From Plutella xylostella (Eukaryota > Arthropoda > Insecta > Lepidoptera > Plutellidae): a stretch of 64,000 nt of DNA. Location of the stretch: assembly GCF_932276165.1 (NCBI RefSeq), contig NC_063992.1, positions 4,536,001 to 4,600,000 on the forward strand, given 5' to 3'. Positions 1 to 9,917 of the stretch are shown here, piece by piece; position 1 is the first letter of the stretch, and every line of letters begins with the position of its first letter. The position numbers were made by a program, and so were the translations under genes. The notes under the pieces are model-generated. The model was not told the origin of the DNA, did not search any database, and saw nothing but the letters and a program-made list of their open reading frames with translations.

Positions 1-838
1 ACTTCACTGATCGAGCTGGACACCGCGATCCAGTGTAACACTTATAACCACCACATGCCGTACACAACCTAGCCACTGCACCAGCATCCTCGCGCCACTC
101 GGCGGAGCCCGGGCGGGCCGCGCCGCCGCCGCCGCCGCCGCCGGGCGCGCCGCGGGGCTCCGGTCCGGGCTGGCCCCGGCGGCGCGCCCCCGGCCCGCTC
201 GCCGCGCCCGCAGCCCACCTGCCGCCGCCGCGTCCTGCTGTCCGCGATCCATACAGCCCGTCGACACTCGCTGACTCTGCACTCTTTTTAATTTCGATAT
301 TTCGACTTTCTTCATAAGACAATTCGTTAGCCTGGCATATTTTAATAGCCTGCTCCAGGTTCAGGTCGTCAGCCCTGAGCAACCTGTCTCGCACCGCGCC
401 GTCGCTCACCCCGCACACAATGCGATCTCTTATCAGCCCGTCCTCGAGGTTCTCGAACTCGCAGTGATGACTCAGTAACCTCAACGCGGTCACGTAGGTA
501 TCGATATTTTCGCCTACTTCTTGATTTCTTGTGAAGAAACGAAACCTCGCCATGGTTGTGTTTTGTTTCGTACCAAAGTGCTTTTCAAACTTTGAAATCA
601 GCACACTTACGTCATCACGATCTTCTTCTTTGATAAATTTAAATGTCGAGTAAATGTCGTATCCATCTGGTCCGATCAGGTTGACTAGCAGACTAGCCTG
701 GACGTCCTTCGGCTCCTTGCAGGCCCCAGATGCCTTCATGAACACGTTGAACTGCTTGTACCACTTGCGCCACGAGTCGGCGCGCGCGGCCGGACCGCCC
801 TCCAACGATAATTCAGACGGAGGCCTCGCGTGTTCCAT
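1..838 (-). CDS. gag: Gag polyprotein of an LTR retrotransposon, N-terminal part (runs off left edge)
   Basis: The minus strand is open from an ATG at 836-838 to the window edge, 279 codons without a stop. The first ~180 residues have the helical capsid-like composition of arthropod Ty3-type Gag: a W-rich start with WRKWYKQFNVF, then a conserved FFTRNQEVGENIDTYV stretch. This is followed by a low-complexity Gly/Ala/Arg segment from a GCC repeat (about 120-230), then a Cys-rich stretch beginning CTACGGYKC that may be the nucleocapsid zinc knuckle. Pol lies outside the window. Family assignment to Ty3-type Gag is by resemblance and is inference; the open frame is observed. It encodes the structural protein of the retroelement particle. 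Confidence 0.8.
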   Translation of the reverse strand, partial: MEHARPPSELSLEGGPAARADSWRKWYKQFNVFMKASGACKEPKDVQASLLVNLIGPDGYDIYSTFKFIKEEDRDDVSVLISKFEKHFGTKQNTTMARFRFFTRNQEVGENIDTYVTALRLLSHHCEFENLEDGLIRDRIVCGVSDGAVRDRLLRADDLNLEQAIKICQANELSYEESRNIEIKKSAESASVDGLYGSRTAGRGGGRWAAGAASGPGARRRGQPGPEPRGAPGGGGGGGAARPGSAEWREDAGAVARLCTACGGYKCYTGSRCPARSVK

Positions 839-956
839 TTTACACTTATTTTATAATCACTCGTGACGTTTAGTATCCGTAAACAATAAAGAAAACACAA
901 TTAACGCGTTGGAACTTGTCTAAATTAATAAATTTAGTGCACCGCTGTCACCATGA

Positions 957-1489
957 TGTAAAACAACAGGCTTAGGTTGATGACTGACTTTTATTTGCTA
1001 AACGCAGGTAGATGTAAACGCAGTTACACACACACATACAAAGCCATATACAACAATAGTATCTACTTACATGTGAAAATATATCTCATCCATCATTCCA
1101 TCGTGTTTTCGTTCAATATGCTTTATACAACCGAACAAAATCCACCCACCCATGTCACACACTCGTTAAGTGATGATAATAGTCTAATAAACTTAATAAA
1201 CACCCACAAATCACTAGCAAATCAAAAATAAATAGCATTTAGAAAATTTTGTTGTAACTGTCAGCCTTTGTTTGGCACAGATTTTTCATTTGTTTCATTG
1301 TTTGGCACAGAGAACTGACGTAAACAGGCGCCACAGCAAAAAGGACAAAAAACATTAACAGCTTAACGTTTCTTTCTTACGCTTAATGTAGCTAAGCGTC
1401 TCTTTTTCGCAATGTCAGAACTGTCACGATTATACCCCTGTGCCTTCACCCCATTTGTTTACTCAATTGTCATATCACCAAAATACATT
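957..1489 (-). repeat. Candidate 5' LTR of the gag-bearing element
   Basis: Upstream of the gag ATG the minus strand has an AATAAA signal followed 30-40 bases later by a terminus ending TTTTACA at 957. A primer-binding-site-like TGGTGACAGCGG starts three bases further on. Going back, TGTATTTTGG at 1489 is a possible LTR start, giving a TGT...ACA repeat of about 530 bp. The partner LTR is outside the window, so the outer boundary is a guess; the inner one is better supported. Confidence 0.4.
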
Positions 1490-1497
1490 CGTAGAGT

Positions 1498-2791
1498 GCG
1501 ACAAACTTATCTGTTCCGGTGACAGTTCACTAAATTGGTCCATATCTCATTATTTACTAATAAATTATATATTGATATAGATTAGATGGGTTTATTAAAA
1601 CCGCAAGGGTAAATTACCATTACGGGAAAACTTAACATCGTAAAGAATTAAGAAATGCAGACTGACATCAACAGCTTAGCAAACTGGTGTGAGGCGAATA
1701 ACATGACTCTCAACACATCTAAGTGCTTCCAGATAAATTTCACTCGTAAACGGCATCCAACAGAATGGTCCTACATAATTAATGGCCAAACATTACCGGG
1801 TGTTAAAACTGCTCGAGATCTGGGAGTTGTAGTGGACAGTACCTTTAAATTCACCGCTCATATCGAACACCTCGTGAGTAAAGCAAACAAAATTTTAGGT
1901 TTTGTCATACGCAAGACAAAGGTATTCCGCAGCACTGCCTGTCTACAACTTCTTTACAATAGTTATGTCCGGTCCGTTCTAGAATATTGTAGCCCTGCCT
2001 GGAACCCTGTCTACGCAGTGCACAGTGACCGTATTGAAAGAGTGCAAAAACGTTTCCTGTATCACCTATCTTATTCTCAAAACTTATGCAAATCCCTTCG
2101 ATCCTATTCAGCTCGGCTTAATCACTTTAGAATGGAATCATTGAAGACTAGGCGTGTTCGCGCAGACCTAATTTTCGTTTTCAAGCTGATGCACGGTATC
2201 ATTGATTGTCCCGAACTATTACAGAGGATATCTCTAAATGTCCCCAAAGTCTCAGCTAGAGTTATAAGAGATGCTCCGTTTACACTGCCCATATGTAGAA
2301 CAAACGTTGGAGACCATGCCCCCATTAACCGAATTATGGCTTTATATAATACTTTAAAACATAGCATCGACATTTACCACACTACTATCCACCTACTCAA
2401 AATTATCCAACTGTGCTCATGATAAATAAATAATATATATAATTTATATTTAAAAAAAAAAACTAACTCATATCTCATATAGTTCTCATGCCCATGTGAC
2501 AATTGCTCACACACATTACTTTTAATATATTCAAAATATTTTGTGATCTGTATACCTATTTTATATTTAAGTTATTATTTTTAGTTAGGTAACGCTCTTT
2601 AATGTTACACATGCTGTGGCTACATTTTTATTTAGAAGTGCATATGTCCTGTATTTCACTCAAATGTTATCAAATGTGTTAATGTAACTATCTTTTATGT
2701 GGTCCTTAAATTAATAAAAAAAAAAAAAAAAAAAAAAGAAATATTAGACATTTACGTGAGCTCTCACCGGAACAGATAAGTTTGTGGCACT
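1498..2791. repeat. Imperfect ~35-bp inverted repeat pair flanking a LINE fragment
   Basis: The sequence at 1498-1533 (core ACAAACTTATCTGTTCCGGT) recurs in inverted orientation at 2757-2791, with three differences over about 35 bases. Between the arms lies a LINE 3' end with its poly(A) tail. The simplest reading is a foldback or TIR element into which the LINE later inserted; no target duplication is clear. Confidence 0.5.
1655..2740 (+). mobile_element. 5'-truncated non-LTR retrotransposon (LINE) with RT C-terminus and poly(A) tail
   Basis: The open frame 1655-2422 (255 aa) matches the end of insect LINE reverse transcriptases (jockey/CR1-like). It starts within the palm/thumb region (DINSLANWCEANNMTLN, then the LGVVVD strand). 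It continues through the conserved YVRSVLEYCSPAWNP and RIERVQKRFL segments to the normal C-terminal stop. The endonuclease and the catalytic FADD box are missing. A ~290-bp AT-rich 3' UTR follows, ending in AATAAA merged with a poly(A) run at about 2713-2737, the mark of target-primed reverse transcription. This is a dead 5'-truncated copy; the clade is uncertain. Confidence 0.85.
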
Positions 2792-2923
2792 GTACCAACA
2801 TTGCAATCGAATTATTTGAATAATAGGTGACTTTGAGACCATCGACACCTATTCGCGACATGATAGATTAGAAGTGATGTCTCATGAATTACCTAAAATT
2901 ATGGTCACCAAAAATAGAAAGAG

Positions 2924-4309
2924 ATGGAGGGCTCCGTGCTGACTATCTCTGTCGGCTCGTTTTTTTGGTGCAGTGCGCATTCCTGTTGTATTATTACTTC
3001 CATGGAATTCTTAGACAACGAAGCACGGAAGATCTCTGACATTGGCATATCACTATTACAGACTTTCGCCAAGAAACCAGAAGCTCCAGTCGCACAGAGT
3101 AATTCCCATAGACCATACACCGTTCTCACTCAGACAAAAGAAGCTGGAACGTGCCGATTCTGCCACAAACGCTCAGAACATATGATCGTAGACTGCTATA
3201 AATTCAAGCGCGCTCTCCGAAAGGATCGATGGTCTTTCGTACGTCGCAACCGTCTATGCCCGAAGTGCCTAGTAAGCGAACACGATAAAGACACTTGTGC
3301 AGCCCCGTCGTGCGAAGTCGAGAACTGTGGAAAGCCGCACCACCAGATACTTCATTTTCCAACCGCTAAACCTATTTATAGCCTAAGCAGTAAGGATAAC
3401 AACATCGAAGATGATAACAACATCGAAGATGATAACAGCATCGAAAATGGCAAAACAGATTGTGTAGCGAACGTGTCAGCCTCAAATTCATCGACCGCAG
3501 CCGAAGTTCTTTTAAAATATGTCCGCATTAAAATTCATGGCCCAAATGGTGACGTCGTAACTGATGCGTTACTTGACGACGGATCCACCATCACTATAAT
3601 AGACGAGAAGATAGCCACTAAAGTTGGATTACGAGGCCGCAACGAGTCATTGAGAGTGAAGGGAGCTTGGGACAGCACTGAACTGATGTGTGAGACACAG
3701 ATATTGGACTTCGAGATATCTAACGGAAATGCGGACCGATACAAGGTAGTAGCTCGCACTATGAAAGATATCGAGCTCCCAAGCCAATATACAGAATATG
3801 GACGCTACGATCACCTGTCGAATATTGAAAATGAGTTGTGCTCAAGACCCATGAAGCCGTCAATGATAATCGGGCAAGATAACTACCATATTCTTATGCC
3901 GTTAGAAATTATTGAAGGTAGCCCTAACGCCACTCGCACCGTTCTTGGATGGTCTCTCCACGGTAAAGCGAATAGCAAACAGCGACCACACGGAATAACT
4001 GAAGCTCGCACAATGTACCTGTCACACCACGATAGCGAAAGGGAACGCAGCCTATCGGAATTGAACGATCTCATAAGGCATTCATTCACACTCGATGGTC
4101 TAGGTGTCGGTGGCAGCGTCAAGTCTCGACAGTGTTCAGATGATGTCCGTGCGCTGGAGATATTAGAAAAGACGTCGATACAGGTGGGAGATCATTGGGA
4201 TGTCGGTATACCGTGGAAAGACAACGAGGTGAAGATTAATAACTCGTACCCCACGGCGATTACTCGGCTGCGAAGCGTGGAGAAGAAGATGCGCATGAAC
4301 CTGATGTAA
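2924..4309 (+). pseudogene. BEL/Pao retrotransposon Gag-protease remnant, RT deleted
   Basis: This 461-residue frame shows the BEL/Pao order. Paired Cys/His knuckles come first (C77, C80, C91; then C112, C115, C125, C130, C135 and H139/H140). An acidic linker made of 18-bp repeats follows (about 156-175), then the DUF1758-type aspartic protease with ALLDDGSTITIID (D218/D219). The usual pre-RT segment comes last (RPSM-like PSMIIGQDNY, VLGWSLHG, GIPWKD). It stops at 4309 where the reverse transcriptase should begin, so RT, RNase H and integrase are deleted. Upstream, 2830-2913 still encodes Gag-like residues in another frame before a stop, so the N-terminus is damaged too. The first ~26 residues are probably not genuine Gag. 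Confidence 0.85.
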
Positions 4310-4439
4310 CAACCGTAGGTCCCGCGCGCCCGTCGGCTGAGTCCGGCACTGATCGGGGCCTGCACCTGAGGATACAACCGTGGGTCCCGCGCTGCCGCCG
4401 GGTGAAGCTGGCACTGATGTCCCGGTTCAGCAGCTCGCC
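4310..4439 (+). repeat. 65-bp direct repeat, two copies, GC-rich
   Basis: The motif CAACCGTAGGTCCCGCGC at 4310 recurs at 4375 as CAACCGTGGGTCCCGCGC, giving two diverged 65-bp units directly after the BEL stop codon. A (GCC)n run follows at about 4438-4460. The GC content differs sharply from the flanks. It probably belongs to the 3' part of the BEL element. Confidence 0.6.
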
Positions 4440-4459
4440 GCCGCCGCCGCCGCCGCCGC

Positions 4460-5120
4460 CCACACATCCCAGGGGGGAAGCATGTTGACGACGCCACGAC
4501 GCCTTATTATGAGGCCCCATGTATATAGTTTGAATTTGGAACCTTTTATTGTTTATTGTTTATACATAGTTTATGTCATTGTGACTTTGCTAGATACTTT
4601 TACACTATTATTCTCATTCATTGTAAATAAAGCGACACCAAAAGACCATGTTTTATATTATTCTATTATTCTTGCACCTCAATAACCAGCTGCATCGTTA
4701 AAAATATTTAAGAGCATATTTATAAGTAAGTAGCTTACATTTGGTTTCAGACTGACATTCCATTATCTCAAAGATAGATCAATCCAAGTCTGTACAACAA
4801 TATTGTCTAGACGGCTAAATTGAATTATTTACTAATATGCGTTAAGAAGATCGCTGATAGATATTTGAAATTCAGTGTATAATTAATGTGCACATCTGCG
4901 ACCAAATTTAAGCTTTTATTTTAAGAATAAATATGTAGCAGGATTATATCAAGATTGTATTAGCTAAAACATGAGACGTAGCCGTGATTTTCCCTGGTGT
5001 ATGCTTGAAAGCATCAAAATGTTTATTTAAAAGTGCAAGGAGGACTCCCAGGTCGCAGGCAGGTATCTAGGCATTACCGCTTGGCTCTTACGCGAATCTT
5101 ATTGTTTGTAAGCTGAGCGT
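4460..5120. other. Probable BEL 3' end, then intergenic DNA without a recognisable gene
   Basis: An AT-rich stretch to about 4650 with an AATAAA at 4625 could be the 3' LTR of the BEL relic, but no partner LTR is visible. From about 4690 to the Ty3 target site at 5121 I see no coding or RNA signal. Confidence 0.4.
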
Positions 5121-5124
5121 CACT

Positions 5125-5296
5125 TGGAATATGGTTGGACTAGTAAATAAAAGAGGACCGCTAGAGTCAAGAGATGTTTAATGACTGACTAAATATGGGT
5201 TGAGTAACATAAAAAGATACATGCTTACACTATGGTTATACACGGGTTATATATAGTATACAGCTAATATATGTTGATAGATACATAGGTACTGCA
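5125..5296 (-). repeat. 3' LTR of the Ty3 element
   Basis: 172 bp, identical to 12015-12186 except for one A/C difference near position 5212. The internal side on the minus strand ends CCCCCGGAGG, a short and imperfect polypurine-like tract next to the LTR. Confidence 0.97.
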
Positions 5297-5386
5297 CCTC
5301 CGGGGGTACATAAAAAAATAATAAAAACACATTTTTCATTATTTTTATAGCATACAAGATATTATTATAATATTGATTAACATTGA

Positions 5387-8300
5387 TTATTTGATAGTTA
5401 CATATGGCTTAGTCCTATTTTTATGAACTAACTGAACCTTTCCATCCTTGATTACTTTCACATTACAACCTACATCTTCAAGTACAGTATAGGGACCATC
5501 AAACAAAGGATCTAATTTACGCCCTGTTTCATTCTTTAACAAAACCAAATCGTCTTTAGCATATACTATGGGGTTAGCAGATTTATCATACATTTCTTTT
5601 CTTTTCTGTTTGCTTATAATCAAATTATTTCGAGCATCTTTAAGAGCTACCTGTAATCTATACTTAAGCTGTAAGGGATAACTATCTATGTTATACAAAG
5701 GGTCTATTTCATTATTAATTCTACAAGGAATGTTACATTGTTTGCCAAAAACTAGTTCATACGGAGTATATTTAGTTTCTGTGTGTACTGTACTATTAAA
5801 ACTAAATGTCCAAAAGGGTAACCAGTAACTCCAAGTGCCGGGATGAGAGTCACATTGGATTCTTAAAAATGCACCCAAGTGTTTGTGTGTATTTTCAAGA
5901 GCCCCAATAGACTGGTGATGGTAAGCTGTGGAACATAATTTCTCTATTTCTAATAATTTACAAACCTGTTCCATTGTTGCTGAAATGAACTCCGAGCCTC
6001 TATCTGTTGCTATAACCCTGGGAATACCGAATTTTAAAATAAAATTTTGAACAAACTCTTTGGCTACAGTTACTGTTTCTTTATTTTGAATGGGGAATGC
6101 CTGTATAAATTTGGTCAACTCACACTGTACTGTAAGAATGTAGCAATTTCCTTCGTCATCTCTATCTAAAGGTCCAACTAAATCTAAGAATATCTTATCG
6201 AAAGCCGATGTGGCTGTTGTTGTTATTTGCATCGGTTCTTTAATATAACGAGAATGTTTCATTTTTTGACATTTCGTACATTTTTGTATAAATTCTTGGA
6301 CGTCCTTTTCGATACCTGGCCAGTAATATCGTCTCTTTATATTGTTTACCATCCTGCGCATACCTGAGTGGCCACTGGTAGGCAGTAAATGGAAGTCGTT
6401 AATAATAAATTTCTTTTCATTCTCGTCAATAATTTTCTTTATACCTCTTATTATGCATATTCTTGGTCCGGACCAATTCTTAATTGAATTTACTTCTTCA
6501 CATATTTCTCTAATAAAGTTTACATTTTCAACATCTTTTACTATACATATCTCTTTTATACCAATATCTTCACACATTAAACTTAATTTCTTCACAAACT
6601 CGGCTCGCGACATTTGTGCTTTGAAATCAAGATTGACACTAATTATTCCTTTACTTTCAATATAATTTAAATATTCATCTTTCTTTGTTATCATATTCTG
6701 TTTATTTAATGCATATATTTCTTTTCCAGTCATTAATACTACTTCTACTGAGTCACAAGGTTTTCTCAATATATCCACAACTTTTGGTTGATTAGGCCAA
6801 TCGTTGTTAGATGTAGTAAGATCATTTTGGATCTGCAATTCATCATCTTTATCTTTTCCTTCCATTCTCTTCTTTTGTGCCCTAGTCATAACGTTCATAA
6901 TCATATCATTCATACTCTTCAATTCATCAGATGTTACACAAATTCTAGATAATGCATCTGCAGCTACATTATCTTTACCTTTTATATAAATAATTTTAAA
7001 ATCATACTCCTCAAGCAATAATCTGAATTTTAATAACCGGCTGGATGGATCTTTCATTCCAAAAAGGTACACCAACGGTCTATGGTCTGTCATTATTGTG
7101 AAGGATCTACCATAAACATACGGCCTAAAATACTTTACTGCCCACACAATAGCAACTAATTCTTTTTGAATAGTGGGGTAGTTTCTTTCTGCTTTATTTA
7201 ATGGTCTACTGGCATATGCAATAGGCCTTAAATCTTTATTACATAATACAGCTCCAATTGCAGTGCCTGACGCATCAGTTTGGATAACAAACTCGTTATT
7301 TTCTGAAAAATCAGGAAATTGAAGAACAGGTGGGGTAGTTAAGAGTATTTTTAAATTTTGAAATGCATCATCGCAATCTTTAGTCCAAATAAATTGTTCA
7401 TTTTTCCTACACAGCTTATTCAAAGGGCTTGTTATATCTGCAAAAGAAGGGACAAATTTTCTATAATAGTTACAGAATGCAACAAATCTTTTCACTTCTT
7501 CAGCGGTGGTTGGGACTGGATAATTTTGTAAAGTACTGATTTTGGTTGGATCTGGTGCTACTCCATTAGCAGAAACTACATGACCGAGATAAAGTATTTC
7601 CTTTTTTAAGAACTGACATTTTTCGGGATTTAATTTTAAGTTGGTTTTTCGTAGTCTTTCGAACACATCTATCAAATTTTTGTTATGCATTTCTAAATTT
7701 CTTCCAAAAACTATCAAATCGTCCAGATACACAAAACATTTTTCAAATGTTAAACCCGACATTGCTATTGACATTACACGACTGAAAGAACTAGGACTTG
7801 TCTTGAGACCCATTGGTAAACGTTTCATTTGATATTGACCAGTGCTAGTTGTAAACGCAGTGCACTTACGACTATCTGGAGCTAGGGAAACTTGATAATA
7901 ACCTTGTTGCAAATCTAGGTGGGAAAAGTAGACTGAACCCGAAAGAGAGTCCAGTATTTCAGTTATGTTTGGTAGTGGAAACTTATCACTTTCCTCCACA
8001 TTTTCATTCAATTTTCTAAAATCCACTACAAGACGCCATTTTTGTTCTGAAGCTGTTTTTTTAGGTACTAATAAAATAGGACTGGACCAGTCACTTTGTG
8101 ATTCTTCTATGATATCATCTTGAAGCATTTTATTTATCTGTTTATTAATTTCTCTTTTTTGAGATTCTGGTAACCGATATGGTTTTACATACACTGGACT
8201 GGTGTTTGGTTTTAAAACTATAGCTTGTTCACTAATATTTGTTGTTGATAACTTGTCTCCATCAAGAAAAAATATATCACAATATTTAACGCATATTGAC

Positions 8301-8425
8301 TGTAATGATTTTTGTTCTTCGGCATTCAAATGATTTAATTTTAGGTTATTTAAAAGTTGTTTAGCTCTGTCCATGTTTCGTTTACATTTGTTAAATTTAC
8401 AGATTTCATACTCAGATAGTAGATG
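5387..8425 (-). CDS. pol: Pol polyprotein: reverse transcriptase, RNase H, integrase
   Basis: The frame is open from the SINE junction near 8425, with an internal ATG at 8374, to the stop at 5387. Counting from that ATG (995 aa), the RT active site is YLDD at 216-219. RNase H has D367 (TDASG), E405 and D430 (TDHRP). The integrase zinc site is H662, H669, C699, C702, and the catalytic DDE triad is D731, D791, E827. All catalytic residues are present and there is no frameshift, so the core enzymes look intact. The protein would normally be released from a Gag-Pol precursor by the upstream protease, from which it is now separated by the SINE. The chromodomain found in some Ty3 elements is not seen. 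Confidence 0.95.
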   Translation of the reverse strand, partial: HLLSEYEICKFNKCKRNMDRAKQLLNNLKLNHLNAEEQKSLQSICVKYCDIFFLDGDKLSTTNISEQAIVLKPNTSPVYVKPYRLPESQKREINKQINKMLQDDIIEESQSDWSSPILLVPKKTASEQKWRLVVDFRKLNENVEESDKFPLPNITEILDSLSGSVYFSHLDLQQGYYQVSLAPDSRKCTAFTTSTGQYQMKRLPMGLKTSPSSFSRVMSIAMSGLTFEKCFVYLDDLIVFGRNLEMHNKNLIDVFERLRKTNLKLNPEKCQFLKKEILYLGHVVSANGVAPDPTKISTLQNYPVPTTAEEVKRFVAFCNYYRKFVPSFADITSPLNKLCRKNEQFIWTKDCDDAFQNLKILLTTPPVLQFPDFSENNEFVIQTDASGTAIGAVLCNKDLRPIAYASRPLNKAERNYPTIQKELVAIVWAVKYFRPYVYGRSFTIMTDHRPLVYLFGMKDPSSRLLKFRLLLEEYDFKIIYIKGKDNVAADALSRICVTSDELKSMNDMIMNVMTRAQKKRMEGKDKDDELQIQNDLTTSNNDWPNQPKVVDILRKPCDSVEVVLMTGKEIYALNKQNMITKKDEYLNYIESKGIISVNLDFKAQMSRAEFVKKLSLMCEDIGIKEICIVKDVENVNFIREICEEVNSIKNWSGPRICIIRGIKKIIDENEKKFIINDFHLLPTSGHSGMRRMVNNIKRRYYWPGIEKDVQEFIQKCTKCQKMKHSRYIKEPMQITTTATSAFDKIFLDLVGPLDRDDEGNCYILTVQCELTKFIQAFPIQNKETVTVAKEFVQNFILKFGIPRVIATDRGSEFISATMEQVCKLLEIEKLCSTAYHHQSIGALENTHKHLGAFLRIQCDSHPGTWSYWLPFWTFSFNSTVHTETKYTPYELVFGKQCNIPCRINNEIDPLYNIDSYPLQLKYRLQVALKDARNNLIISKQKRKEMYDKSANPIVYAKDDLVLLKNETGRKLDPLFDGPYTVLEDVGCNVKVIKDGKVQLVHKNRTKPYVTIK

Positions 8426-8697
8426 ACGGACGACCGAATGGCGTAGTGGTTAGTGACCTGACTACTGAGCCGAAGGTCCCGGGTTCGATTCCCGGCTGGG
8501 GCAGATATTTGTTTAAACACAGATATTTGTACTCGGGTCTTGGGTGTTGATATGTATATTTAGTATCTATCTATCTATGTATTTGTGTAGATATATCAGC
8601 TGTCCGACACCATAACACAGGTTCTGCCTAGCTTGGGGTCGGATGGCCCTGTGTGAGATGTCCCCACATATTTATTTATATTTATTTATTTATTTAC
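8426..8697 (+). mobile_element. tRNA-derived SINE inserted between protease and RT
   Basis: The 5' part is tRNA-like, with an A box (TGGCGTAGTGG, about 8439-8449) and a perfect B box (GGTTCGATTCC, about 8482-8492), the internal RNA polymerase III promoter. The body contains a CTAT microsatellite (8568-8580) and a tail of TTTA repeats ending about 8697. It interrupts pol on the opposite strand. Protease and RT frames differ across it by an amount needing removal of 3n+2 bases, consistent with a simple insertion, though I cannot see a clear target duplication. Confidence 0.9.
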
Positions 8698-9214
8698 ATC
8701 CTTTCTCAACTCTTTCGCACATACTACACCATCTTCTTTCAAATCATTTTCTAAATAAATATGATGAATTGATTCGGATCTTGCAGGTAGAACTAAAACG
8801 TCATCAGAATAAGATTTTGGTTTTTCACAAATACCTAATAAACATTCTTTTCCGTTATTGTTCAATGATAAAGTATTTTGTTCAAGATTAATTTTCGATT
8901 CGTACTTAGCCAAGAAATCTAAACCGAGAATTCCATCTGCCTTTAATGGCAAGTTATTAAAAACATGAAACTTGTGATCAAACGTATCATTTTCATTTGT
9001 AACCAATCTTAAATAAACATGTCCTAACGAGTGAATCTGGCCTCCTATACCGTTGACGACAGTGTCATCTCTATATATGGAAATGGAATGTGGCAATACT
9101 TCTTTTCTTATTACCGATAATGATGCCCCCGTATCAATGAGCCAAAAATATTTTTTACTATTTAATCGTAAAGGGACAAAACTGGATAACCCGTTAAAAG
9201 ATAGAATAGCGTGG
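8698..9214 (-). CDS. Retroviral-type aspartic protease of the Ty3 element (C-terminally cut by SINE)
   Basis: The frame opens just downstream of the gag stop and contains the catalytic LIDTGASLSV motif encoded near 9145, followed by the flap-like GIGG and the ADGILGLDFL strand typical of retropepsins. It reads through to 8686, where a stop occurs inside the SINE tail. Its frame is +1 relative to gag (equivalently -2), so expression as Gag-Pro needs a +1 shift or re-initiation. The protease cleaves the retroelement polyproteins. Confidence 0.9.
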
Positions 9215-9917
9215 TTAGTCTCGAAAAAACTGATTATTTATGCTTTCATTTTCATTTGTAGTAGTGGCATCGCTACTATGTTCTTGTTGTTCTTGCGCCG
9301 TGAATACATTTCTTTGGTTGCGATAATTTCCGCGAAATGATGAGTGGCCTCTCTGCATGTTTCCTTGCTGCGGTCCAGCTGACGATGACGTAAAGCGTCC
9401 GCGACCGTTGTAATTCCGATTGTAATTATTAAAGTTTCGGCTAAAATCGTTAGAATTCTGCTCGGCCGCATCCCGTGTACGGTTATAATTCGAATATCCA
9501 CGTCGCTGCGGTATAAAATTATTAGACCTACCTCTGTTGTATGTTGCTGAAAACTGTAGCACTTCCGAGGAACTCGTTGACATGGTCTCCTCGTCCTTGG
9601 CAGCCTGGATCGCCTCCGATAGTGAGCTGTAGTTCCTGGCGGCTATGATTGTACTTAACCGTGAACTACGCAGGCCGTCTGAAAACCTCTTAATAGCCGT
9701 TTTTTCGTTAAGCGGCTTGAGAACCCCATAAGCCTCGGAATTGTCGTCGGATTGCGATATGGTTAGGTCTGTGAATAATTTTTCAATATAACTACCGTAT
9801 TGGTCGATCGTCCTTGATCCTTGCGTCGCCTGCTGTAAACGTGCTTGGATGGCTGTAAATGATTTTTTCAACAACAAATGCTTTTTTAAATCTTTTATTA
9901 ATTCCGAAACTGAAGTA

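Noticed and set aside
4..315. 103-residue Ala/Arg-rich minus-strand frame
   Set aside because: It is an out-of-frame shadow of the gag frame that is open from 838 to 1; composition comes from the GCC run.
6342..6989. Plus-strand frames of 61-107 residues
   Set aside because: Antisense shadows of the Ty3 pol gene, rich in Phe/Ile from the AT-rich reverse strand.
8425..8500. Possible tRNA gene
   Set aside because: A and B boxes are present, but no full cloverleaf or acceptor stem; the SINE body and TTTA tail follow directly.
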